The translations under genes were made by a program, and so were the position numbers. Shown here piece after piece: positions 1 to 6,236 of a stretch of DNA of 9,385 bases. The DNA comes from Treponema sp. (GTDB lineage: Bacteria; Spirochaetota; Spirochaetia; Treponematales; Breznakiellaceae). The stretch covers positions 1-9,385 of the forward strand of contig JAISRW010000149.1 of assembly GCA_031273405.1 (NCBI GenBank), written 5' to 3'. The notes below the pieces were generated by a model that did no database searches, was not told where the DNA came from, and saw only the letters and a program-made list of their open reading frames with translations. Within the stretch, counting starts at the first letter, position 1, and every line of letters starts with the position of its first letter.

Positions 1-118
1 GCTCCGCCCCTTTCGCTCCAATCGGCTCATTTCGGGGCTAAAAGCCCCTCCATTCCGCCGATTGCGCCACGGTAGTGGCGACGCTATCCCCGCATTAGTC
101 CTGAGTAGTTACTATTAT
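1..118. repeat. Non-coding structured element downstream of rnfA
   Basis: This stretch holds no credible gene but folds strongly. An 8-bp outer stem pairs CAATCGGC (19-26) with GCCGATTG (57-64). Inside it, GGGGCT (34-39) pairs with AGCCCC (43-48) around an AAA loop. Directly abutting the outer stem is a second hairpin, CGCCAC (65-70) with GTGGCG (75-80), loop GGTA. All arms pair perfectly. Neither strand shows a T-run after the stems, so it is not a standard intrinsic terminator, although it could end or protect the 3' end of the rnf transcript. The compact multi-stem shape next to an operon end suggests a dispersed intergenic repeat or a small structured RNA. The element may continue beyond base 1. 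Confidence 0.5.
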
Positions 119-709
119 TCAGAATTTGCTAAGGACGGTAAAACAAATCCCTGCGGCGACGCTGAAAATCAGGGAAAGGAGGCCCATGGAAATCAGGATC
201 AGGGGGCTCCCCCGGAGAGACCGGGGCGTCCATTCCAGGAGCGAGCGCCGGCGGATTTCTTCCAGGATCAGGAGGGCCGCCAGGTTCCCCAGGGCAAAGA
301 AAAAGGAAAGAACCAGGGCTTCGGCAAAGCCCAAAGCCAGCTTATAGGTAATGAAAAGAGCCAGAGAAGCCAGACCATCGTAGGCGGTAGAAGCCGAAAA
401 AGGTTTGTCCCTTCCCGCGGCTTTGGGAAAAAGCCGGAAGACCCCTTTCTCAAGCCCGAGACACGCAAGGGCCGACAGGGGGAAAAACAAAAAATACTCC
501 AGGGAAGCGCCTAAAAGGGAAGGCAGGAGGTAATTAAAAAGCGCCCAAAGGAAAAGAACCGACAAAAAAAGTATTCCCATCTGAATGGCCGGAAGCAAAA
601 CCTTTCCGCGCCCGGGACGATCCCCCGCGGCGCCGGCGGCCCCTATGGCAAAGTGAAGGAGCAGGTTGAGAGAAAGCCCGGAAAAAACCGCCAAAAAAGC
701 CAGAATCAT
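119..709 (-). CDS. rnfA: RnfA-like membrane subunit, cysteine-poor
   Basis: A 196-residue hydrophobic protein with about six membrane segments, the size and place of RnfA, an inner-membrane subunit of the ion-pumping Rnf oxidoreductase. The best family match is near the C-terminus (residues 165-187, LRGSPLILISMGLLSLIFS), which resembles the RnfA stretch FKGASIAMITAGLMSLAF. Canonical RnfA has two cysteines (in GxCPF and TNC motifs) that, with two from RnfE, hold an intramembrane [2Fe-2S] cluster. Here the first motif reads GAAGAAG (residues 23-29) and the second region (104-118) has no Cys; the only cysteines are C83 and C189, at other places. The start overlaps the rnfE stop by ATGA, with a GGAGG site 7 bases upstream. 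It is the last gene of the operon. The call rests on context plus partial motifs, so a paralogous role is possible. Confidence 0.72.
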   Translation of the reverse strand: MILAFLAVFSGLSLNLLLHFAIGAAGAAGDRPGRGKVLLPAIQMGILFLSVLFLWALFNYLLPSLLGASLEYFLFFPLSALACLGLEKGVFRLFPKAAGRDKPFSASTAYDGLASLALFITYKLALGFAEALVLSFFFALGNLAALLILEEIRRRSLLEWTPRSLRGSPLILISMGLLSLIFSVAAGICFTVLSKF

Positions 710-1338
710 TGGTTATCCTCCGTTTTGGTATGGAAACCGCGGAAATACCGAAAAAGAGAAACCCCGTACCCAAGAATTAAAAGAGCTCCGGCAGAGATCG
801 CGAAGATTCGGATAGGGAAAAACCCCTCGTAGTCGCCGCTTGTGAGCTCTATCATGCCCTGGGCGCCGCCGGGGAAAGAAACGGAACCCAGCCCCAAAGG
901 TTCCCTGATGAGGGACATGGCTATGATTAGCCCCCCCAGAACCAGGCTTTCAAGGAGAGAACGGAAAAAAACTTCTTCTATAGTCAGGGAAGCCAGGCCG
1001 GTGAAAATCCCCGAACCCATGCAGCAGGGGGGGACCAAAAGGAGAAAAAAACAAGTCCCCATAATCATCAGGGGATTGATGAGGAACATGCATAAAATAT
1101 AGATACTACAGACAAAGCTGGACAAGAAAAGAAGGATTATGGGCTTTCCCTTCAGAGGCATGATTTTTTGGGAAGAGCAATATACGAGCGAAGTAAGCCC
1201 GTAAACCCAGATTAAAGCGCCGGCGCAGATTATCGCAAAGGCCAGGCGGGAAGAAGCCGTGATGATGAGCCCCGCTCCGGCAAGGGTGTAAAGGGGAGCG
1301 TGGGAACCCCAGAATATATGGGACTGGCGCCGGTTCAT
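706..1338 (-). CDS. rnfE: RnfE-like membrane subunit
   Basis: A 210-residue polytopic membrane protein in the position of RnfE, the partner of RnfA in the membrane core of Rnf. The clearest family signature is IREPLGLGS (residues 144-152), matching the RnfE motif REILGxGT. The usual first motif, LGLCP, is replaced by AGAGL (residues 20-24), so that cluster cysteine is absent. The second motif (normally VNCxxxG) aligns with VPPCCMG (102-108), so a Cys may be retained as C105 or C106. The charged C-terminal tail probably faces the cytoplasm. The ATG overlaps the rnfG stop by four bases, and AAGGAG lies 7 bases upstream, which settles the start. Divergence from known RnfE is large; the gene order C-D-G-E-A supports the name. 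Confidence 0.75.
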   Translation of the reverse strand: MNRRQSHIFWGSHAPLYTLAGAGLIITASSRLAFAIICAGALIWVYGLTSLVYCSSQKIMPLKGKPIILLFLSSFVCSIYILCMFLINPLMIMGTCFFLLLVPPCCMGSGIFTGLASLTIEEVFFRSLLESLVLGGLIIAMSLIREPLGLGSVSFPGGAQGMIELTSGDYEGFFPIRIFAISAGALLILGYGVSLFRYFRGFHTKTEDNQ

Positions 1339-1829
1339 AGGTTTTCTCCTTCGATTCCCTCGATGCGTCGCTTATAGATCCGGATGCTTCCCGGTGAAAG
1401 ACGCCTGAATATACTTTCTCCATGCCTGCTTAAGGGCATAATCTTTTCCACCATGCCTTCCCGGTTAATCTCCGCAAGGCAGGGGAAAAAATTCCCCTCA
1501 GCGATGAAGGTAAAGACGACGGCCCTGCTCCCTTCCCCGGAAAAGTCCATGACATACCAAGCCCCTATCCTCAAAGCTCCCGGCTTGAGTTCCGGCAGGG
1601 GTACCGGTGCGGTCAGCCGCCGGGGATCGTCGGCCTGGATTAAAACCTTGTTCACAGCCTGCATTAAGAGATGGCTCCTCAAGGGCCGGGATAAAAACCA
1701 GCAGAGGCCGCCTATGAGGAGAAGCCCCCCAATCCATCCTATAAAGATTGACAAGTCCTTGAGCCGGCTAATCCCCGGCCAGGCCGCGGGATTTTTAGCG
1801 GGAGGGAGGGGGTTTTTCGGGGCCTTCAT
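1335..1829 (-). CDS. rnfG: RnfG-like protein lacking the flavinylation motif
   Basis: A 164-residue protein: a proline-rich cytoplasmic N-terminus, one membrane segment (about residues 27-46) and an extracytoplasmic domain of roughly 115 residues. It sits exactly where RnfG belongs, between rnfD and rnfE. RnfG normally carries FMN bound covalently to Thr in a C-terminal (S/D)GAT motif attached by ApbE. I find no such motif: the protein ends in SIRIYKRRIEGIEGENL after a short beta-rich stretch (residues 101-133, including INREGMVEKIMPL) that faintly recalls an FMN_bind core. It is also shorter than the roughly 200 residues usual for RnfG. The start shares ATGA with the rnfD stop, with GGAG 6 bases upstream. 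Similarity alone would not identify it; the name rests on position and topology. Confidence 0.6.
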   Translation of the reverse strand: MKAPKNPLPPAKNPAAWPGISRLKDLSIFIGWIGGLLLIGGLCWFLSRPLRSHLLMQAVNKVLIQADDPRRLTAPVPLPELKPGALRIGAWYVMDFSGEGSRAVVFTFIAEGNFFPCLAEINREGMVEKIMPLSRHGESIFRRLSPGSIRIYKRRIEGIEGENL

Positions 1830-2914
1830 GGATTTCTCCGTTTTTCATAAAATTGGCGGCTCTCAAAATGCCGGACCAGGGGAAGTGCGGCGTTGACCAG
1901 CGCCGCGGCAAAAATCGCGCCGTAGGGCTCGTCCCCCGGATACCTGAAAAGAAAGGCGATTCCCCCTCCGGCCAAAGCCGCCAGGAGGACTCCCGGACCG
2001 GATTTGGCGCTTGTGGCAGGGTCCGCCGACAGGAGGAAGGCGGCCGCCAGGGTCCCGCCGGAACAGAAGGTAAAGAGGACATCTCCGCCCCACCAGCCTC
2101 CCCCGTAGGGCAGGGCCCCGGCCATGCGTACCAGAAAGCTGAAAATGGCGAGCCACGCCGCCGGAACCCAAGCCCGGCTCACCTGGGAAGCGGTAATGAT
2201 TATAGTGCCCAGAAGCAGGGCCAGAACGCCCCGGTCCGCAATGATTCCCGGGCCGGGAGAAGCAAAGAGATCGATGTATCCTCCGGGAAGCTCCGCGCTG
2301 GTAATCGAAAAAACGAAGGTGTTGAAAAAGGAACGGACCAGGGAATCAATATTGCTGGGGACCGCGAAGAGGCCCACCGAATGCATCTTGAGGATTTCCA
2401 GGGGAGAGCCCTGGGGGCTGGCGAAACCCTTTGCAAGGCTCCCGGCCAGGAGGGAAAGGGGAGAACCTTCCAGGGCTGAACTGAAGGCGGCGGGCCAGGA
2501 AAGACGGGTAAAAAGCCAGCCTCCGACGGCAGGGTTAAGCCAGTTTGAACCCAGGCCGCCGAAGCTGTGCTTTACCACGGCTATGGCAAAAGCCGCGCCC
2601 GCCACAGCGCAGACCGGCGAAATCTTGTTGGGCAGCAGGAGAGCGAAAACAAGGGCCGACGCTACGGCGCTGCCGTCTTTCAGATAGAAAGCCCTTCCCC
2701 GGTTATGAAGGATAAAGAATTCTGTCAGCACCGCCGCCAGCACCGCCGAAAGGGCGATGATCAGGGACGAGAAATTGTCTGTCAGGCTGGACTGGACAAC
2801 AGCCATAAAAGCGCAGAGGCTTACCAGCCGCATCCGCCTCGGGGTAGACCGGACAAGATTAACCTGGGGCTTTTGAAAATTCAGTTTGTCATAGGAAAGG
2901 GTTTTTTCCGGCAT
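1826..2914 (-). CDS. rnfD: RnfD, electron transport complex membrane subunit
   Basis: A 362-residue member of the NqrB/RnfD family, a multi-pass membrane subunit that normally carries covalent FMN and takes part in ion translocation. Family hallmarks are clear: KDGSAV (79-84), VVKHSFGGLGSNWLNPA (113-129, the GGLGxNxxNPA signature) and a C-terminal RYPGDEPYG (324-332). The flavinylated Thr of the usual SATPL motif is not found; the region carries two GSPL copies instead (S151 and S170), so Ser would have to be the acceptor if any FMN is attached. The chosen ATG overlaps the rnfC stop by one base (TGATG) and is preceded by GGGGGA 4 bases upstream. A reading 30 residues longer is possible, but it lies wholly inside rnfC and looks unlike an RnfD N-terminus. 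Confidence 0.9.
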   Translation of the reverse strand: MPEKTLSYDKLNFQKPQVNLVRSTPRRMRLVSLCAFMAVVQSSLTDNFSSLIIALSAVLAAVLTEFFILHNRGRAFYLKDGSAVASALVFALLLPNKISPVCAVAGAAFAIAVVKHSFGGLGSNWLNPAVGGWLFTRLSWPAAFSSALEGSPLSLLAGSLAKGFASPQGSPLEILKMHSVGLFAVPSNIDSLVRSFFNTFVFSITSAELPGGYIDLFASPGPGIIADRGVLALLLGTIIITASQVSRAWVPAAWLAIFSFLVRMAGALPYGGGWWGGDVLFTFCSGGTLAAAFLLSADPATSAKSGPGVLLAALAGGGIAFLFRYPGDEPYGAIFAAALVNAALPLVRHFESRQFYEKRRNP

Positions 2915-4233
2915 CAATTCCCCCTGCGCGCCGAATCTATTATGACGGAACTTAGGGGCAGCAGGGAAGGGCATACCACATTGCAGCAGCCGCATCCGTG
3001 GCATTCCGCCGCCCGGCCTGCCGGGAGTTCATCCGCGGGTATTTTCTCCGCCCTTGCCTTGGTCCGTTTGTAGAGTTCCCCGGGATCAAGCCCCACGGGA
3101 CATACGCTCCGGCATTCCCCGCAGTTGATGCAGCTCCCCGAGGGGTTCTCCGGCGGCTGCCCCTTCAGAAAGGCAAAAACCGCGTAACTGGTTTTGGTCA
3201 CCGGTTCATTCAGATCCGCCATGTTCGTCCCCAGGAGAGGGGAACCGTAGGCGATCTGCCGGGGATTCCCGGTAAAGCCGCCGCACTCCCTGAAAATCTC
3301 CTTGATCCCGGTCCCGATTCTGACCTTCATCACCTGGGGGGTTTTTACCGCTGTCCCGCCCACCGCCACATAGCGGTCCAGAACGGGCTTTTTCAGCTTT
3401 ATCGCGTCGTGAACCGCGGCCAAGGTGGCGGGCCCCAGCATAAGAAGGAATCCCAGATCCGTCCCTTCTTTTTTGCCGTAATCCCTCAGGGCCAGCTCCA
3501 GTTCCCGCCGGTTCCGCTGGGGATACCGGGAACCCACCAGAACCAGCGAAGAAGGCGGCGTCCAGTTTCCCGTTTCGCCCATCAGCTTTTCCCCCAGATC
3601 CTGCTCTCCCTGGGAAAGGGCAAAAACGATCCTCTGGGCCCTGGCTATCCGGGCTATGATACGGCTCCCTTCCACCACCGCCTTAAAGCGTTCCGCGCAG
3701 AGCACATAGTCGGCAGCCAGCCAGGGATCGTCAAAGACGCAGCGCACTACCAGGGTGATAGGCTCCTGGATATTCCGGAGGGCGGAAAGAATCTCCGAAA
3801 CCGGCCGTCCCGAGCCTTCCATTTCCACAACGCCGTATTCGGCTATGACCCGCTGGAGATCCTGGGGAAGCATTCCGTCCCAGGGAAAGATCTCCTCCCG
3901 TTTGCCCAGCTTTTCAAAGCTGCCTTCCGTGCGGATCACTAGGGCGTCGTTGGTTTTGCCGTCCGCCATTTTCCAGGAAACCATCTTCACCACCCTGCCG
4001 GGCACGGTGGCGTGTATATTGGCCGAGCCCTGCCCCTGCCCCCGGCCTATGAGGGTGCCCTCCTTCACGGTCTCCCCGATGGAAACGATGGGATAGGCCC
4101 GGCCGCCGGGATGCTGGATCAGGGGAACCACCGCAAAAACCGGCAAGAAAGCGGTGACCCAGGAAGTCCGGGAAGGAACCGCCGGATCTTCAAAAGAAAT
4201 CCCCCCCCGGGGAAAGGAATATACCTTCAACAT
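2914..4233 (-). CDS. rnfC: RnfC, iron-sulfur subunit with altered flavin/NADH site
   Basis: A 439-residue peripheral subunit that in standard Rnf passes electrons between ferredoxin-linked RnfB and NAD on the cytoplasmic face. Domains in order: the RnfC N-terminal barrel-sandwich (residues 9-100, with RGG and PLIQHPGG), a Nqo1-like flavin domain (about 115-250), an SLBB-type region (285-310), and two ferredoxin motifs: C368, C371, C374, C378-Pro and C411, C414, C417, C421-Pro. Both [4Fe-4S] sites look intact. The loop that should read GLGGAGFPT is EMEGSGRPV (137-145), and NGAECEP is replaced by RCVFDDP (164-170), so FMN and NADH binding look doubtful. The start has AGGGAG 4 bases upstream and lies 24 bases after the preceding gene. 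A G8 run covers codons 9-11. Confidence 0.92.
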   Translation of the reverse strand: MLKVYSFPRGGISFEDPAVPSRTSWVTAFLPVFAVVPLIQHPGGRAYPIVSIGETVKEGTLIGRGQGQGSANIHATVPGRVVKMVSWKMADGKTNDALVIRTEGSFEKLGKREEIFPWDGMLPQDLQRVIAEYGVVEMEGSGRPVSEILSALRNIQEPITLVVRCVFDDPWLAADYVLCAERFKAVVEGSRIIARIARAQRIVFALSQGEQDLGEKLMGETGNWTPPSSLVLVGSRYPQRNRRELELALRDYGKKEGTDLGFLLMLGPATLAAVHDAIKLKKPVLDRYVAVGGTAVKTPQVMKVRIGTGIKEIFRECGGFTGNPRQIAYGSPLLGTNMADLNEPVTKTSYAVFAFLKGQPPENPSGSCINCGECRSVCPVGLDPGELYKRTKARAEKIPADELPAGRAAECHGCGCCNVVCPSLLPLSSVIIDSARRGN

Positions 4234-4257
4234 AAAGCTCCCTGCAATAAAGCTTCC

Positions 4258-5664
4258 TCAAGAATATAGCGGTCTTTTGGGCCTAAGAAAAAAGACCGAA
4301 ATAGAGACCGCGAAAAACAAGGCCGCCGAAATCAATTCTTTAGAAAAAACAGGCCCTGCCTTCCCGGTCCTATTGTTATATTGTAGCAGAAATTCCATGA
4401 GCTTTTCCAGCGGGAAGGGAGGAATTTCTTCTCCCTGTTTCTCCTCGGGGGGCTCTTCCTTTTCTCCGGCTATAAGCCCGTCGTCGCCTAAATAATAGTG
4501 AAAATATTCGCCGGCCCGGGAATCCGACCCCAGGGGCCGCCTGGAAAAGGACAGCGCGAAGGCCAGGTGTTCTTCGTAATCGGCGGGGGAAATCAAAAAG
4601 GCGGGATCCGAAACCGGCGGCGCCTCCCGGGAACGGGAATAGGATAACGAAGGGAAAACCAGGGGCGCCAGGAGGGACAGGAGGACGGCCGGCGCAAAAA
4701 CCGCCGCAAAAGGAAAGAGGGGGACGGTCTTTATCCAGCCCGGCAGCATAATCACCGGGTTAAACCGGAGGTGGGCCGCCTTCTTTTGCCGTTCCGCTTC
4801 CGCCGCCCGGGACAGGAAACAGAGCCCCCAGGAGGAAGCGAGGCCTGTCCAGACGGGAAGGGGCGGCAGGGATCCGATGAAAGAAACAAACCCGAAAAGG
4901 AGAAGAAGAACCGGAACCAGAAGCAGGTTAAGCCGGTAGGGCTTTAGTTTTTCTCCCAGCCCCCGGAAGCCCGGCCCGGCATAGAAGCCCGGCGAATAAC
5001 GGGGGACCGTGAAAAGCTCGTTCAGGGGATCCCGGAAAAGCGCCCAGAAGAATGCCAGAAGGGCTGCCAGAACCAGGGCGGGCGGCCCCCCCCGGACAAA
5101 GCCGAAAAGGGGGAAGACCTGAAAGGCAAAACCCGAGGGAGATCCCGAAAGAAAGACCGCCCCAAGGGCCGCCGGAACCAGGAGGAAAAAATACAGCAAA
5201 AAAGGCCGGTAATATCCTAAAATTTCAAAGCTAAAAGGAATATCCCCCAGGGCCGGGACAAGGACGCTCAGCAGCTTTTTCCGGCTTCTCCCGCTGTCCG
5301 CCAAGGGGATAAAAAAAAACCGCTTCCCGTCCCGGACAAAAAAAGACCTGAGCCTTTCACCGAAACCGTTGTCCCTGGGATCAAAGGATTCTATCTCATC
5401 CCGATAGCTGTCCAGGGGAATCTTCTTGAGGGTCCCGAAATCATCGATAAAAACCCACTGGGTGGATTCGGAAAAATACCTCCCTTCCAGGCCGGCGGAA
5501 TCAAGCAATCCGCCGATATGCCGGTCGTCCAGGGAGGCGTCAACGGCCACCACAGCATAGCCCGCCCCTGTTTCGGGGGGCATAAAAAAGCGGAAAAGAA
5601 AAAAAGTGAGAAAACCCGAAAGCAGGGATAAAACCGCCCCGAGAGAATATAAGCGGAGAGCCAT
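4258..5664 (-). CDS. Uncharacterised membrane protein in rnf operon
   Basis: I do not recognise the family. The 468-residue protein has an N-terminal membrane segment (about 7-27), an extracytoplasmic domain (about 33-148, with the stretch SFDPRDNGFGERL at 93-105), membrane segments near 152-173, 178-212, 244-264, 267-285 and 316-337, a second soluble part (about 340-440) with an acidic stretch around 400-415, and a final segment (443-461) ending in a basic tail. The layout of one segment, a loop, several segments, a loop and one segment loosely resembles permease or scaffold proteins, but no enzyme motif is visible. I choose the ATG at 5664 over an in-frame GTG at 5682 because AGGGG lies 5 bases upstream and the GTG would overlap the preceding gene. 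It begins 8 bases after the DUF212 stop and ends 24 bases before rnfC, suggesting a link to Rnf assembly or the envelope. Confidence 0.85.
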   Translation of the reverse strand: MALRLYSLGAVLSLLSGFLTFFLFRFFMPPETGAGYAVVAVDASLDDRHIGGLLDSAGLEGRYFSESTQWVFIDDFGTLKKIPLDSYRDEIESFDPRDNGFGERLRSFFVRDGKRFFFIPLADSGRSRKKLLSVLVPALGDIPFSFEILGYYRPFLLYFFLLVPAALGAVFLSGSPSGFAFQVFPLFGFVRGGPPALVLAALLAFFWALFRDPLNELFTVPRYSPGFYAGPGFRGLGEKLKPYRLNLLLVPVLLLLFGFVSFIGSLPPLPVWTGLASSWGLCFLSRAAEAERQKKAAHLRFNPVIMLPGWIKTVPLFPFAAVFAPAVLLSLLAPLVFPSLSYSRSREAPPVSDPAFLISPADYEEHLAFALSFSRRPLGSDSRAGEYFHYYLGDDGLIAGEKEEPPEEKQGEEIPPFPLEKLMEFLLQYNNRTGKAGPVFSKELISAALFFAVSISVFFLRPKRPLYS

Positions 5665-5675
5665 AACGGCCCCTA
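5665..5675 (-). promoter_or_regulatory. Ribosome binding site deciding the 468-aa gene start
   Basis: On the minus strand TAGGGGCCGTT precedes the ATG at 5664. The TAG is the stop of the DUF212 gene and the AGGGG within it is a good Shine-Dalgarno, 5 bases before the ATG. This favours the ATG over the upstream GTG at 5682 and implies translational coupling. Confidence 0.55.
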
Positions 5676-6161
5676 CAGCCACGCAAAGGCCGCGGCGATA
5701 AAAATGCCCAGGAGAGCCCCTACCACTACTTCCAAAGGATCATGCCCCTGGATTTCCTTGACCGGGTGAAAATCGACCCCCAGCTTTTCGGAAACTTCCC
5801 GGCCCAACTGGTTCAGCGAGCGGGCCTGAAGCCCCGTAGCCCGGCGCACCCCCATGGCGTCCCGCATGACTACCATGGCAAAAAAGACGCAGACCCCGAA
5901 AAGGCTGGAGCCCAGGCCCTCGGAAAAAGCCGCCGCCACGGTCATGGACGAAACCACCGCGGCATGGCTCGACGGCATTCCCCCGGTATGCCAGAAAAGG
6001 GTTTTGAGAATATCCCTGGGGGATTTCCAGCGTCTGCGGAAAAGCGTAGCCGCCGCTTTTACCAACTGGGCAAAAAACCAACTGGTCACAGAGGACAGGA
6101 AAACCGGATTCTGAAAAATTGCCTTCAACGTCTCGGCCCGGGCGGATATGGGAATGGACAT
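5673..6161 (-). CDS. Divergent PAP2 (DUF212) family membrane protein
   Basis: A 162-residue integral membrane protein of the DUF212 or divergent PAP2 family, distantly related to phosphatidic acid phosphatases; no reaction is firmly established for the family. Visible signatures: NPVFLSSVTSWFFAQLVK (18-35), HTGGMPSSHAAVV (58-70), the VMRDAMGVRR block (98-107) and KEIQGHDPLEV (135-145), followed by a last membrane helix. The PSSH and GHDPLEV elements correspond to the phosphatase motif region, so lipid phosphate hydrolysis is possible but unproven. Length is normal for the family. It is the first gene of the presumed rnf operon. No strong Shine-Dalgarno precedes the ATG: GGGGA lies about 11 bases upstream, and a short-leader transcript is possible. 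Confidence 0.9.
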   Translation of the reverse strand: MSIPISARAETLKAIFQNPVFLSSVTSWFFAQLVKAAATLFRRRWKSPRDILKTLFWHTGGMPSSHAAVVSSMTVAAAFSEGLGSSLFGVCVFFAMVVMRDAMGVRRATGLQARSLNQLGREVSEKLGVDFHPVKEIQGHDPLEVVVGALLGIFIAAAFAWL

Positions 6162-6167
6162 TAACTA

Positions 6168-6197
6168 ACCATTCCCCAAATCCGGCCCTTTTGTCAA
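6168..6197 (-). promoter_or_regulatory. Candidate promoter of the DUF212-rnf operon
   Basis: The minus strand carries a perfect TTGACA (6197-6192) in the short divergent spacer, 30 bases upstream of the ATG at 6161. No good -10 box follows: the best 18-base-spaced hexamer (AATGGT, 6173-6168) matches TATAAT at only three positions. If used, transcription would begin at or just before the start codon, giving a leaderless or very short leader. Confidence 0.3.
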
Positions 6198-6224
6198 GCT
6201 ATGGTTTCAGGCATGTGTTTCGGG

Positions 6225-6235
6225 TAGAATAGAAT
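6225..6235 (+). promoter_or_regulatory. Candidate -10 element upstream of pseudouridine synthase
   Basis: Two overlapping TAGAAT hexamers (6225-6230 and 6230-6235), each 5/6 to TATAAT, lie directly before the ATG at 6237. No convincing -35 box sits 16-18 bases further up. If either acts as a -10 element the start site would fall inside the coding region, so this is weak evidence and could be chance. Confidence 0.15.
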
Positions 6236-6236
6236 C

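Noticed and set aside
1..118. Possible integron attC site or tRNA/tmRNA fragment in the folded left-end element.
   Set aside because: No attC core pattern (RYYYAAC...GTTRRRY) and no tRNA or tmRNA consensus could be seen; only the inverted repeats are supported.
2915..3004. A 30-residue N-terminal extension of RnfD from an upstream ATG.
   Set aside because: It lies entirely within the rnfC ferredoxin-motif region; the ATG at 2914 has a strong ribosome site and gives a normal RnfD length.
2998..3942. A 314-codon plus-strand open frame opposite rnfC.
   Set aside because: It is antisense to a clear RnfC with intact ferredoxin motifs, and its translation is low-complexity in Pro, Gly and Arg with no domain.
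5665..5682. GTG start giving six more residues to the 468-residue membrane protein.
   Set aside because: The ATG at 5664 has AGGGG at proper spacing, whereas the GTG would overlap the upstream gene and lacks a clear ribosome site.
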